Source: Chrysomallon squamiferum
Lineage: Eukaryota > Mollusca > Gastropoda > Neomphalida > Peltospiridae
Reading direction: 5' to 3'
Length of the DNA stretch: 64,000 nucleotides
NCBI GenBank assembly: GCA_012295275.1
Contig: CM022667.1
Location: 18,261,245 to 18,325,244, forward strand
Within the stretch, counting starts at the first letter, position 1. Each line of letters opens with the position of its first letter. Of this stretch, positions 1 to 12,356 are shown piece by piece. The notes beneath the pieces are model-generated. The model had not been told where the DNA came from. It was given only the letters and a program-made list of their open reading frames with translations, and did no database searches. The position numbers and the translations under genes are program-made.

Positions 1-640
1 TTTCAAATGATCACTGTATCCTTCATTCCCAGACACATTCTACTGTTCTCATCACTTTCATAAAATTGGATTATTTCCTCCTTCAATTCATTGTCCTTTC
101 AATGGTAAAGGGTTACAAAATCAAGATTTGCACACACTCTGGGTAGGATTCAGACATTAAGATGTCATTTTAATGTTACTGTAGCTGATGCTAGTTTTTT
201 CTGTCCTTTCATTCATTTACTGGAATGTGCTAATGAATGGAGTTTGACAGGAGTTTCGCCTAAACTCGACAGAATAGAATTCAAATCAAAGTCCTTTTCT
301 GGGGAAACAACAACCAGCGGTTTGCCTGGTAAGTTATCATCAAATTCTCCCATTGTAATACCACCCATTTTAAAGCCATCCTCTGCAGGACTTTTGATTT
401 CTGAAGGGTAATCAGACAGTCACAGCACAACTTGTCTCCTGGCACTAGTGTCTTTGGAGGATTTACTAAGCATTTGTAAGTGCCCATGCTAACAATTCTT
501 AAAGATCTAGTGTGTACTTGCTCAGGGTGGCGATTAAGGGGATCACAACAGTTTTTCTGCAATGTTGAAAATTTGATGAAAAGTTCTTGTTCATGATACT
601 CTTGATGTCCCGTATTTTGATCCCACTTCAAAGAGTGAGG
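1..640 (-). pseudogene. Decayed coding relic of a multicopy invertebrate protein family, cut by the window edge
   Basis: The minus strand holds three protein-like stretches in different frames. The first (about 631-380) has a Cys-rich part with CCDPLNRH, then a basic SLRIV stretch, then PGDKLCCDC, which looks like a small zinc-binding N-terminus. After about 385 the readable frame shifts by one; the second stretch runs to about 236, includes SPEKDFDLNSIL and GETPVKLHSL, and ends at a stop. The third (about 93-5) contains EEIIQFYESDENSR. I recall similar strings in many uncharacterised, possibly transposon-derived proteins of cephalopods, cnidarians and other invertebrates; this is memory, not a search. 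At least one frameshift and in-frame stops argue for a pseudogene, although unrecognised introns could explain part of it. The rest would lie left of the window. I do not know the family's function. Confidence 0.45.
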
Positions 641-1489
641 AGTTCGACTTCCTCAGTTTTCCATACACTTCGCAACAACTCCTTTTTAATATGATGGTGT
701 TGATAACACACATTTTCAGGAGAGTTAAAGCTGCAGTTAGCCCTGGAAGAAATAAGGATTTTCAGTATTGGCCTGCACCTTCAATTCAATAGAACAAAGT
801 CAGTCTTTCCTAAATATTAAATCAAATCCTGAAACCCTTTCAGTAAAGTTAAGCAGGTCATAAAATGGCAGCAGAGTACATGTGTTATTGCCAAAGGCCC
901 ACAAGTCTTGGGCATTTATGTCAATCTTCTCAAGTATAAATCACAGTTTATTAAGGTGAAGTAGGCCTTGTTCATACTCTGTGCCGAAGACTGGGTGTAC
1001 AAATACATTATGCAGTACATCACTTGATGACGTCTGATTTCAGACTGGGTTGTACTGTTGTTGACTGAAACCTTGTTCAAAACCAATGGCAAGGCCCACA
1101 TGACATGATAAAATTACTTAATAGGTTTTATGAAATAAAACTATTGTTTATATATCAACATCTGACATTGTGTCCAATTTAAAAAGCTTCAGATTGTCAA
1201 AGAAATGCAGATGAAGAAACTTCTTTGTCTTAAACTTCTAATTGCCATGTGCTCAATGGGGATTGCACCAGGGAATCTAAAGGAGTTCCTGGCCTGCCTG
1301 AAGCATCACTTCCTGTTAACCCTTTGAGCCTGATTGTGTAGAACATGTCATGCCATTTGGCATCTTTTCATATCCTTCAGGAATTCCTTCAGACATGTCA
1401 GGTGGGTTTTAACTCCAAAGATGAGTTTTTAGTCTCAGAGAAAATGTACATTGTAATGCATTGTATCAATCATCCATGCAGGTATGCAT

Positions 1490-1552
1490 TTGTTTAAATC
1501 TCTATTATGGCTAAACAAAAAATATTATACCCTGGAAACTTTTATATGTGAA
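1490..1552. repeat. Extra copy of the tail of the GGGTCATTCC repeat family
   Basis: About 60 bases, including GGCTAAACAAAAAATATTA and GGAAACTTTTATATGT, are repeated nearly identically at about 1688-1748, the tail of the larger repeat next door. The two are about 200 bp apart in the same orientation, so this is a local partial duplication or a fragment of a second insertion. Confidence 0.6.
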
Positions 1553-1687
1553 CTTTATGCATACATGTAGGCCTACAATGTCTTACTTGATGATCAAGAA
1601 AGATGGTGATTCCTAGCATCCAGAATTGATCATTCAGGTTTTAGTTAATCAGGTGTTTAGAAAAGGTGTTATTTTCATGTATGTGCA

Positions 1688-2161
1688 TTTTTTAAATCTA
1701 TATTGTGGCTAAACAAAAAATATTACACCCAGGAAACTTTTATATGTTTTAGTTAACATGTGGGAGATTAAATTTCAATAAAGGTTATCTCAAGATCACG
1801 TGATCCACACGGTCAATTTCAAGGTCATAGCAAAGGTCAGAAGGTCAAGGTACTCCAGTATTTTCCAAACTAAACAAAAATGGCAGATTTGGTATCCTTG
1901 TCATTTTCCCTTTCTAACTACCAATTTTATGAAGATTGGCCCAGTAGTTCCTGAGATATGAGGGTTCTAAGGTTAGTAGTCACACCCATTTTTGGCAAAA
2001 ATCTCAAAATTCGGTGGGCTATATCTCCCACACCACTGGTCTGATTGAGCTAAAATTTCAGATTTGGTGCTGTGGGATCCCAGTCAACAAGTATACCAAG
2101 TTTCATAAAAATCTGAGACGTTCGGGTTTAAACCATTGGGTGATTTGACACGGAATGACCC
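1688..2161 (-). mobile_element. Interspersed repeat, GGGTCATTCC family, copy 1
   Basis: Read on the minus strand, it begins GGGTCATTCCGTGTCAAATC and ends near AGCCACAATATAGAT. It shares long stretches with 29371-30020 and 61443-61910, including the ACCAGTGGTGTGGGAGATAT block and the ATGACCTTGAGATGACC-type region (here diverged). It has no coding capacity. With a terminal sequence that is inverted in copy 2, a non-autonomous DNA transposon is likely. It abuts the decayed ORF that follows. Confidence 0.75.
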
Positions 2162-2165
2162 TAAT

Positions 2166-3237
2166 ATTTCACAAGCATCCAAGAAAAAGGAATTAGTGTA
2201 CCAAACTCCGTATCAGCAAAAAATAAAAGAACAAAACAGAAGTCTGAACACCAGAGCTGGTTCATAGAAATTGAAAGAGCTGATGCAGATGGAATTGTAG
2301 ACAATATGTCATTTATTAAATTTGAGTAAAATGTTCCAGGATTTGAATACACTGGTAAACAGATTGATAAATCAGTTAGTTTAAATGATCTAAATTTAGA
2401 AGATACAAAATCCATACCTTTCCAAACTAATTTGAAATCTGAAGATATCAACATGTATATGGAACATGCCCAAGCATGGGGTGTACAGACTACTCATTGT
2501 ATAAATAGTGACATGTTTTCTCACATTGTTAAGGGAGAAACAGCTGAGAGTGTCAGTAAAACTGGAATTTAAACAAAGCTTTTTATATCTATTCATCACA
2601 AGATATTAAGTATCACTTTGATCCCAATGTTATGACTGATCAAGAGTCTACACTTTCAAATAAAGATACTGGAGTCAGAAATCTTAAAATGAATGACGTA
2701 AATGAAATTTATCATTTTAATAAGAAATCAAATATTAAAAGCGAAAAGATAGGCCATTCTGAAGTATCTAGAATAAAATGTAATGAGGTTTCAAGCAATT
2801 CAAACTCTCAAATAATTATTTTTGAAAATAATGACACCATATTTGTTCCTACATTTTCTCTATCTGAAATAGGAAATGGTGTCGATATATACTTGACAGA
2901 ACATGTTAATCTTATTTCAAGTCCCTCTGGTACTCAATTAAACAAAATGGACTAGAGCAACTGGTGAAGGTTTCACCGATATGTTAAGTAATGAAAAGTC
3001 TTTCAAGATACTCAGTCTGTCACCAGGAAGATGTAAATCATAATTCGGATGCAGAACCTAAGATAGCCATTACTATGATGGAATCCAGTAAAGAAATAGA
3101 AAAGTGTAGTTTTGAAAGGACTGACTTCTGTCAGACACCTCCATTTATTAATGTTAATGAAATGCAAGCAGAGATGTCTCTTGTAATACACAATGTATCT
3201 TATAAAATTGTACTTGCTGATTCAGGCATAAAGTAAT
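2166..3237 (+). pseudogene. Broken long coding stretch, unidentified
   Basis: For over 1 kb the plus strand reads as protein-like sequence rich in Ser, Asn, Asp, Glu and Lys. The frame is interrupted by stops (near 2327 and 2570), a shift before 2632, a stop at 2953-2955, another shift and a stop near 2983-2985. Pieces include SWFIEIERADADGIVDNMSF, MEHAQAWGVQ, a 107-codon segment at 2632-2955 and an 81-codon segment at 2991-3236. The lower A/T-run content and codon-like texture differ from flanking intergenic DNA. It starts right after repeat copy 1. I do not recognise the protein. It could be the decayed last exon of a gene, a retropseudogene, or an element's internal ORF. Confidence 0.45.
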
Positions 3238-3832
3238 ATAAAGAATTGCTATATAGAGTATTAAGAGAGAGAAAGACTATCAGTAATATAGAAATAAAGC
3301 TATATACTGTCCACAAGGAGGCTGAATATAAAAGTAAGAAAGGTCTAAAATTATTTCTAATCAAAATAACTACTCCAGTTGTTATCTATATCGGTTATGG
3401 AAAAACAATATAAGCATCATTCAATTACATTTATATTTATTTATGATGCATCATACAAAAATACAGTGTTAACATGATACTTTGTTTCATATAAAAATCT
3501 TTATTTCATTATTCTGAACCATCTGTTTTAGAATGATTCATAACTTATAAGTTCCTGATAAATGTTTAAATTGGTATCATTTATGTCTCTAGATTCATTC
3601 AAATTGTGTATCATTCATCAGTTTAGGAAACTGAACTAAATGATTTGCATTCACTAGACTACGTGAATGAAGACTGTCACATTCATAAATAGATATTGAA
3701 ATATGTGAAACATTTCAGCTGTTTCAACGTAATTAATAAACTGAAGGAATAATTTGGAGTAGTTTATTTCCTTTTTAATAGAATAGCAGTTATTTTGTAA
3801 AAAAAAAAAATATTTTTATAATTTTGTCATTG

Positions 3833-6800
3833 TTATGTATAAACTCTAATTGTCCCATCTGCACCACTTGAGAATATCCATGGTTGAGAAGGATGAAACT
3901 GACAATCAAGTACGCCCAGACTATTAGTTGTTACATGACCTTTTAGAACTTTAACTGGCACAATCAGTGGATTCTGCAGCAAATCACTGAAAAAGACAGA
4001 ACAAAATAAGGGATTACAATACACCACACTGAGTGATTTGTTAGCAAAAACAGGTCAGGAAAGTTTCAGTGGAAATGTCTAAAAAGAATATGTTTTCAGT
4101 TAACAGTCTTTACTTCTTGTAATTGTATTATTAAGACACCAAACATTAATCCTGGTTTTATGATAGTAAAGTATAATTAATGTATGCAGCAAATTATCTG
4201 ACAAAATGTTTAAATATTTTAAAGGTATATTAACAGTAACAGTGCAATTTTCGTAACATTTACCTGTAAACCATTCCATGGCACACAATAACACTTCCAT
4301 CATCTGAAGCTGAAGCAAACAGTGGGTACCGTTTATGGTAAGTAACCTGTCGTAATGCTTTCTTATGATGTCTGAAATAATTGTTTATAGAAATGACTTA
4401 AAACATGCATTATCAATAAGGAAAAATATAATAATAAAATATATCAAATTAGAAAATGGAATGTATATGTAAAGATTCTTAACAATAATTTAGTCATTTC
4501 AAACACAACTGTTATTTTGCCTTTTGAATGTAATGCATTCTTCATATTTTTTATTTTCTTGTACTAGGAGCGTTTTTATGCCGTAAGTTAGTGACAGTAA
4601 ATGCTTAATTTTTTTCCCCCTTACATTTCTTTGAAAAACATTAATTTATTAAAGTTGATAAAGTAATTAAATAAATTTATCATTTCATAATAACTACACT
4701 GACTTGAGTGTCTGATATGGTTTTGTGGAAAGATCTAGGTCAAACCAGCTAAGCCTGCTATCGTAACTTCCAATAAGAACATTATCACCTAATTAAAAAA
4801 AGAAAAAAGTTTGGTGGAATTGGAAATAATACAGATTTTAGAATTAAAAGAACTTACCAAACAAAACAATAAATATCAAAATTGAAATACAGTGGTACCT
4901 TGACTTACTAGTTTAATTTTTTCCATGGCCAAGCTTGTAACTCAATTTGCTCCTATATCAAATACATATTCCCAACAGTAATATATTGAAATATCATTAA
5001 TCTGTTCCAGCCCCTCAAAAACCACCCCAATTTTTTGTAGTGTTTTTAAATAAGAAAAATGTATTTATAAATGACAAATATTGTATAAAAAAAAAAAAAA
5101 ATAATAAAGAATGTAAAGAAATAAATTGGTTTTATAAAGTGTACAGGGTTAGGGTTTCTCCATTTTTTCATGGACAGAGGCCTGCAGCTTAGAAATTATT
5201 TTAATGCCTTTCACTGGAGTTATAGCTTTATCGATTCCTACTTTTGTAGAAGTACTATGCTTGTACTGCATAGCCAAGTCAACTACAAGCACACCTCGCA
5301 TGTTTTTCTTTGATTTCATGCTTTAATTCAATGGACATCAGCTGCTTCTTCTTCTCAGCACTGCCCTTTGCACTCATTTTCTTAGGATCCATGGTCATGG
5401 ATCCACTGAAATTTGGCAAAAAAAATGCACAAAACGCAAGCACAATATGACAGAGATGCTTTCATGGTGAGGTAATGATATGAAGCAAACAATGATATGG
5501 CTAGCAATTCAAAGCACAAAATGGACTGGCATACTGCTCGTAACTCGGAAAACTCATAATTTCGAGCACTTGTAAGTCAAGGTACCATTGTATAGCATTT
5601 CATAACAATGATTTTGTGTTTAACATTAATTGGCTTTAATATATTTTGAAAAAAGTCAAAGAAACCCAGAATTTAATAATCACTTAAACCATACCTCCTG
5701 GATGAATTGCAAGACTTGACACCCACTTGCAGTTAGTCATCAGTTTCTTTGTCAGCTCCTGTTTCAAAAGGTTGTAAATCCTAACATACCTTTGAGTCTG
5801 TGAACAAGCAAATCAAAAAAGTAAGACCATATTACCTGCATTTTAATATACACAGTTAATAAATTACCTTTTAATCCTGACCTATTCCAGTTATTTTGGT
5901 AAATGATCTGACATCATTACTGAGCCATTCCACCAAGAGAATATTAAAGGGACCTTAATTTTCTATAAAGCGTTCATGTAAACAAGATACACAACTTGCA
6001 AACCAATTAACTGTTTAAATCCAAAAAGCGCATGCTTCCGATTTGTCTTATTTTTAATACAACAATATTAAATGATAAAAATGACTTAAATACTGGATTG
6101 ACTATTAGATACTCACTGCCACAAGAAGATATGGTCTAATTGGATGAAAGTGAACACATTGCACAAGACCTTTTGACTTCCTGAAAGGATTCTGTAAAAG
6201 AAAAAAATTAAATAGTTGTGGTTTTTAACAATGCATTTACTTTTCACAAATAGAAAATAGTTACTCTGAGAACACATTTCAAGAATGTTCTAAACTATTT
6301 ATTGATAACTTTGTTACATTGTATGGAAAGCTTTTCAAATACCTGAGAGCGTCGTTTTGACAACTGATGAATAAGAACAGACATACTGTCTCCTTTTGGC
6401 ATCACAGTAGCCAGGTAATCTCCTTTCATGTGCCATGTCACTTGAGACACTTCCTGAAATAAAATATGATATAAAAAGTCTGGGAAACTGGATCAAAGTC
6501 TAGATTTCATTTGTTAAATAAATGTAACAATAGCAGGATGTTTATAATAATACTTTTTTTTTTTTTTTGTAGAGTGTCAGCAGTTTTTAAGTACATAAGC
6601 TTATTGGAAATGACTCTTGGGGAAGAATAGTATTTTTTTGTTGCTGATGTGTTTTTACTGTGTAATATTATTATTATTATCTGACTGATTATAACAATAA
6701 TTAGATCAGATCAGAATGTTTTAAAATAAACTATCTTTAGATGTTGTCTTCTTATAATATTTATCATCTAGTTCATAATTTACATATGTAAAGCAGAACT

Positions 6801-9800
6801 AATTTCTGAAAATGAATTTGGTTTTATTTTGAAATGAATGATATCCTATCATTTTCCTTGTCCAAGCAAAATATTAAATCAAACAATTTCATAACAGTAG
6901 ATATATATGTATTATACACATACATATTTTTATTTCACACCTTTAATAAATTTACACTTTCTGAATTCCTTTGTTCTTAAATGTTCTAACTCAAGTTACT
7001 CAAGGCAAAATATTCATAAAAACATACAAAGAAATAAAGAGTACATGTATAATACCTTTGGATGTAAAATCTGGATTCTGAATCCTGTAATACTTTCTTC
7101 TCCTGAAAATGTTTCCCACTGCACAGGAACTTTCTTATCTTAAAAAAGAAATAAAGAAACCTTTACATCAGAATCTTTTTCAGATATGTGATTTGATCTA
7201 TATATTCCTAAAAAAAAAAGTTTGTACTTTCTCTAGTCTGCTTATGAGGTGCATGCATCATCATTGCTATAATTTCAAAGAATTTATCCAAGTCTTAAAA
7301 TTACTAGAATTTGAATTCTTTAATGTATAAAATCTTCCATACCTGAAGATGGCTCAGTTGGGGGTTCATAGGAACTAATTAAATTATCTGTGTTTGTAAT
7401 GACCAGTTTATCCCCAAGACCAGGATTCAAAATGAACACAGAATGTTCCCTGAAAGGTAAAACACATTAAAATTGTACAGTCAATGTGATTTCACCCACT
7501 TACAAACGTACAGAAACAAACAAAAAATTATTTATAAGACATTTTAAGTCTCTTAGGTAGGGAGTAATTAATGTTAATAAACTGTCACAAAATAAAATTA
7601 TCATATTCATTTCCTCAGACAAATAAAAGGACAGTAAGAGTTTGATATACTCACACCACTGCTGCTAGAAGACAAACTGAAGGTGATGGATTCCACACTA
7701 AACTCTTCACCTTCCCTTTCATGTGAATTGTTTTCATGCACCGCCCAGTAGCCACTTCCCAAAGTCGAACAGTTTGGTCATCAGAACCTGTTTATAAAAA
7801 ATAATGTGAAAACTGGTAACAAATTATCAGCCACTAATACTTCCATAACATTGAAGTTAATGAACTTATTCCTTTCCACTGAGAACATATACCATGTTAG
7901 AATTATAAAGAGTGAAAGAAACAAATTTAATATTAAACAATAAAGAAAACAATAAAGCAAATGAATGAGCTACAAAGACAAAGTGTTAAACACAAACCTG
8001 AGGCCAACCACTGGCCAGTTTGTTCTACACTAATACACCGCACCATGTCTGTATGACCTTTATATACCTGAAACATATTAAATATAAATTTCATTAAATT
8101 ATATTATCTGGAAACAGGTATGTTAATGAACATATATAAATATATAGTTTTAATCCAGTAATCATTATAATGCAAATAAAGTATTTTTAATAAAAATTCA
8201 TTCCAAGAAAATCTAATTTTTCATCAGTGTTAATCTTACCAAAGACAGTACTGTAGGGAATGGCTGAAGGTCTTTTGGCTTGGGAAGCTTTGGGATTAAA
8301 TCTTCTGGGTTGACATTCATCTAAAAAAACAAACAAACAAAAAACAACAATTTATGTATAGCAGGCTCAACATAATTCGACATGCATTTGAACAGTTATT
8401 TATTCTTTTAATGTTATTTGCTAATATTAAATAATAATGATAAAAATAACAAGCTTCTAAAAATAATTGTCAGTGTACATTTTCTGGGCTGTCATTTCAA
8501 ACTGTTTAACACAATTTCTATTAAGATTAAAGATAAAGAAAGCAAGATGATTTTTTATGATATTTATGTGATGAAGATATTAAAAAATGTGAACTTTTAT
8601 TTTAATAATATTATATTTTTAACGTTTATTTAGCATAGTGTCTCAAATATGTTTACTCACTCTCATCTTCCTCTGTCGTGGACACAAGTAAAGATCAAGA
8701 CATCTCTCAAATCTTTCATTCACAAATTTAGGATAAGCTGGCACCAGACGCAGAGAAGTGTATTTCTTTGGAATAAAATTTCTTCTCCTGTCTTCAGGAT
8801 CAGTGTCCCACCATTTCTCCTCCTACAAAATAAAAAAATAAAAAAAAAAATAAGCTATTTAATATTTCCTTTTGTCCGACTTCTTAATTCATTTAATTAA
8901 CAATGTGTCATTAAGTAAGTATTTTTAAACTGGAATGTACAGCATTCAGTTTTTCACCGATTTCTAATGATAATATAAACTGCATCTATTTAATAACAGA
9001 GCAGTCTTTTTTTATGCTAGTTTATATGTATTAATTTATTCATGTTTTCTGTTCACAGTTGTTACTATCCTAATATTTCATTGTTTAACAAAAGAAAATA
9101 TCCAGTCACCTTTTTAAAATGTTTAAAAAAAAAAGGTACAAAAGAAATGTCAACTGATTCTTTCTTTTAATTACTATATAATTATATTTCAATTTGGTCA
9201 CCATCATCACTTAATTTCGATGTTTGATTTCCATTTACAAACATTTATCATAAATACCAATTTTATAAATAATTCAGAAAACAAACTCACCTCTTCTTCA
9301 GTCAGTAAATATTCTGGAGGAGGATTATATGATTCATCATGTCCAGGTAGTGGCAATTTCGGAGCAGGTATGTTCTGTCTGTATCGACGAGTTATCTCAG
9401 ACTAAAGATATGATATTTGATAAAAAGAGAACGTCAAAGTATAATTCCATTTATCTATTCAATGTAACACATTTATAGAAATAATATTTTTAAAAAAAGA
9501 TTTTTTTTTTTTACCTCATTATCATCTTTCCATAAATCATAGTATTTTATCTCTTCATCTGCCTCCTCCTCTTCCTCTCCTTCCTTCTTTTCTTTTGGAG
9601 GTTTCATCCATCCCATCTTTAAAGCATGCACCATCTGACCAACCTGAAAAATGCATTAATTAAGTATGATCCAAAAAACAGTACATATTCCTCCATAACA
9701 TTATAAGTTTTATCTGTAAAATAAAAGGTTAAGTTGCATGTTGAATGTAAAAGAAAGATAACTTTATAAACGATTGTTATATATCAAGTGTTTCTAATAC

Positions 9801-12356
9801 TGTTTTTACAAAAAACCTTAAATGTTTTGTGAGTAAAATATAAATGCATATAGTAATGTTGTTTAATGTTAAAAAAAAAGAAAAGAAGATAATTTTTAAT
9901 AAATGCTTGGAAGTTATTATTTCAGAACCTCATTTACTATTAATAATGGATTTTGAAATATATGAAAAATAATATTCAGTCTTTATTTATTTATAAGAGT
10001 AGTACTTATAACGATGTGTAATTATCAAGTGCTTTGCACTTAACAAAGAAATTATAACCTGGCTTGCCTCTGTTTGATATATGTTAATCCAGTTAACCAT
10101 TACACTATTATAAATAGTTTGGTTAACTTTGCATCTAAATTATTGTTATAAATTTGTATTCAGTTTATGCTACTTAGATATTCTAGGGTTATTTAATGAA
10201 TTAGAAAAGTTTACACGAACTTTCAGTCTTTCCCATTTTGATGGGATAAAACTTCTTTTATCTTCAGGTCTGTTTGTCACAGGATGTAACATTGTCTCAT
10301 AAGTAAAGAAGTCAACCCATGGCTGAAAAAAGAAAAAGAATAAAAAAAAGATTCATTTATATTATACATGAATACATAACTCCATGAGGGAATCCAAAAG
10401 ACATTTAAAAATGTTATGATAAATGAAAATGCAAAGAGCTGTTTCAATCTGATTATAAAATTTTCTTACTTCATACATGCTTTCAGAACCCATAGGATGT
10501 TTTCCTTTCTGTACATTTTTAATCATCTTCACATCTGAGGCACTAAGCAATACTTTCTGGCCAGTCATCTTGTTAGTTACTGTTCTCCTGTGGAAAGAAA
10601 AATTATGAACTAATCTACTATTCCAATAAAACTAAACAAACCCTGAAGTAAGAAGGATTAAAGAAACTGTTTATAATATATGAATGCTTTTAATATAAAG
10701 ACATAACTTACAATTCTAAAGACTGAATTGAAACAAAAGTAAAACTATTGAAAGATGCTTTTTTTGAAGCAACTAAAAATTGTGAAAATTCACCAGTAAT
10801 TGGGATCATCAACTTTCTTGAGAAAGTCATCCAGCTCGTCACCTTTGGGAGGTTTAATCAGTTTTCTGCCCTCAATATCATAACCAATGTGAGCAAAATC
10901 TCGATACCATTCTAGTGGAATATTGCCAATAGTATTTCGAATATCCTAAAAAATAACAATTATTAAGTTAGTGGGGTTTTTTAATAAAAAAAAAAATGTT
11001 ATGTTTATTATAGACATCTGAATTATTACTTTATTATATTAAAATGTAATCATAAGCAGCTACCTCTTCATCAGAGGAATCATATTCATATTCATCTTGT
11101 TTTTCATCACGTGAATCAGCCTCATTCTTTATGTTAATGTTGGTATTCAATGTCTTTTTTTGAAAGTCCACTCTAGACTGGGTCTCCTTACGATTTGGTG
11201 ATTGGGATCTGTCTTCAGATTCTTCATTATTTAAGTCAGAATCTGTTGGCATATCTGAATCCTAAAAGCAAGGAAAATGTTTTTAATAATTCATTAAAAT
11301 TATTACAAGTTGCAAGCTGTGCAATTATTTAAGGTATAATAAAAGAATAAAAATAAATGTGAACTTGTTAATTCTTATACAAGAATTGTTTGTGATTTTG
11401 GGATGTTTTTTTTTTTTGTTAAACTGAATAAAGGTGTTTTTAGTTAATTCTCACATGTAACTTATATACAGCTTTGTTAAATTTGATATTACTAGTATCT
11501 ATTTTCCATTAAAAGCAAGATATTACTTTGTAATTTAATTAAAAAGATGTTAGGTATCAGTTGGAAGACCACTATACTTATGTCAATACCTAATTAGTAG
11601 ATATATCCTTATTTTCAATATTAAATTTTTGGTTTTTTGAAGAAAACATTGCAAACACACCTCAAATTCAAAAAAAAATAAATAAATAAATAAATAAATA
11701 AATAAATATCAACTAACTGCTTAAAAGTCAGAATTTCTAACGACATCAGATTAGTTTGTTTTCTTACCTCATCATTTGTATCAATATCAGGCTCTTCTTC
11801 CAACCCAGAGTAATCGCTTTCAGTAGAATCACTAGAATCAGATATATTATCATCAGTAGATTCATCAGAATTATGAGCTTTTTCAACGAATAATGAAACC
11901 TGGAAAGAAGAAAAGTGTGTGGAAATGGAATATCACGAAAAACAAACAAAAAACACCACCATCTACAATTAAAAATTCTTGTTTACTTAGCCAGAATAAT
12001 TTAACATGATACCGACTTTTACTTTGTTGGTTTGTTCCTCTATTTTGTTTTGTATTTGTATGTCCTTTTTTTTTTCCTTTTTTTTTCTTCAAATATCTAT
12101 AACTTTAAATTGAGCATTCATTATGGCATTATGCATATAACTTATACACAATACGAAATTAGGATTACATTGGAAATATAATATATTGTGAACCATTATT
12201 AACATAAAAAGAAAATGACATAAAAAAAAAAAAAAAAAATAACAAAAACAAAGGTTATGTTTTAATGTACTACTTGCTTTAAAAGCTAAATAAAAATATA
12301 CTCACACTATCGTTATCAATATTAGATTTGTCAAGTTTTCTTTTAACAGTGGACAT
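3833..12356 (-). CDS. BOP1: Ribosome biogenesis protein BOP1, complete, 20 coding exons
   Basis: BOP1 is the central subunit of the PeBoW complex (PES1-BOP1-WDR12), which acts in the nucleolus in pre-rRNA processing and 60S maturation. Exons on the minus strand: 12306-12356, 11768-11899, 11064-11261, 10794-10945, 10470-10587, 10221-10322, 9515-9643, 9291-9401, 8661-8822, 8240-8320, 7998-8067, 7655-7787, 7343-7449, 7056-7138, 6343-6453, 6117-6191, 5695-5797, 4704-4788, 4264-4371, 3833-3986. They total 2265 nt with phases closing, giving 754 aa (human about 746). Residues 1-127 are an acidic Ser/Asp-rich tail. Residues about 128-400 form the BOP1 N-terminal domain ([41 protein letters not shown]). 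WD40 repeats run from about 413 to the end, which reads [13 protein letters not shown] as in human BOP1. The start ATG is the first in frame. The exon 6 donor is a weak GTTCGT. Identity is near certain; borders are by eye. Confidence 0.97.
4890..5590 (-). mobile_element. pogo/Tigger-like DNA transposon remnant in BOP1 intron 17
   Basis: The ends are CAGTGGTACCTTGACTTAC and the reverse complement of CAATGGTACCTTGACTTAC, flanked by TA on both sides (4888-4889, 5591-5592), the target-site duplication expected for Tc1/mariner-pogo elements. On the minus strand near 5395-5300 an ATG opens [18 protein letters not shown] and continues EIKEKHAR, which resembles the start of Tigger transposase. The frame then breaks and most of the transposase is missing, so this is an internally deleted copy. 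Confidence 0.85.
11672..11707. repeat. AAAT microsatellite in BOP1 intron 2
   Basis: Seven or more tandem AAAT units follow an A run, between BOP1 exons 2 and 3. Simple sequence with no evident role. Confidence 0.9.
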
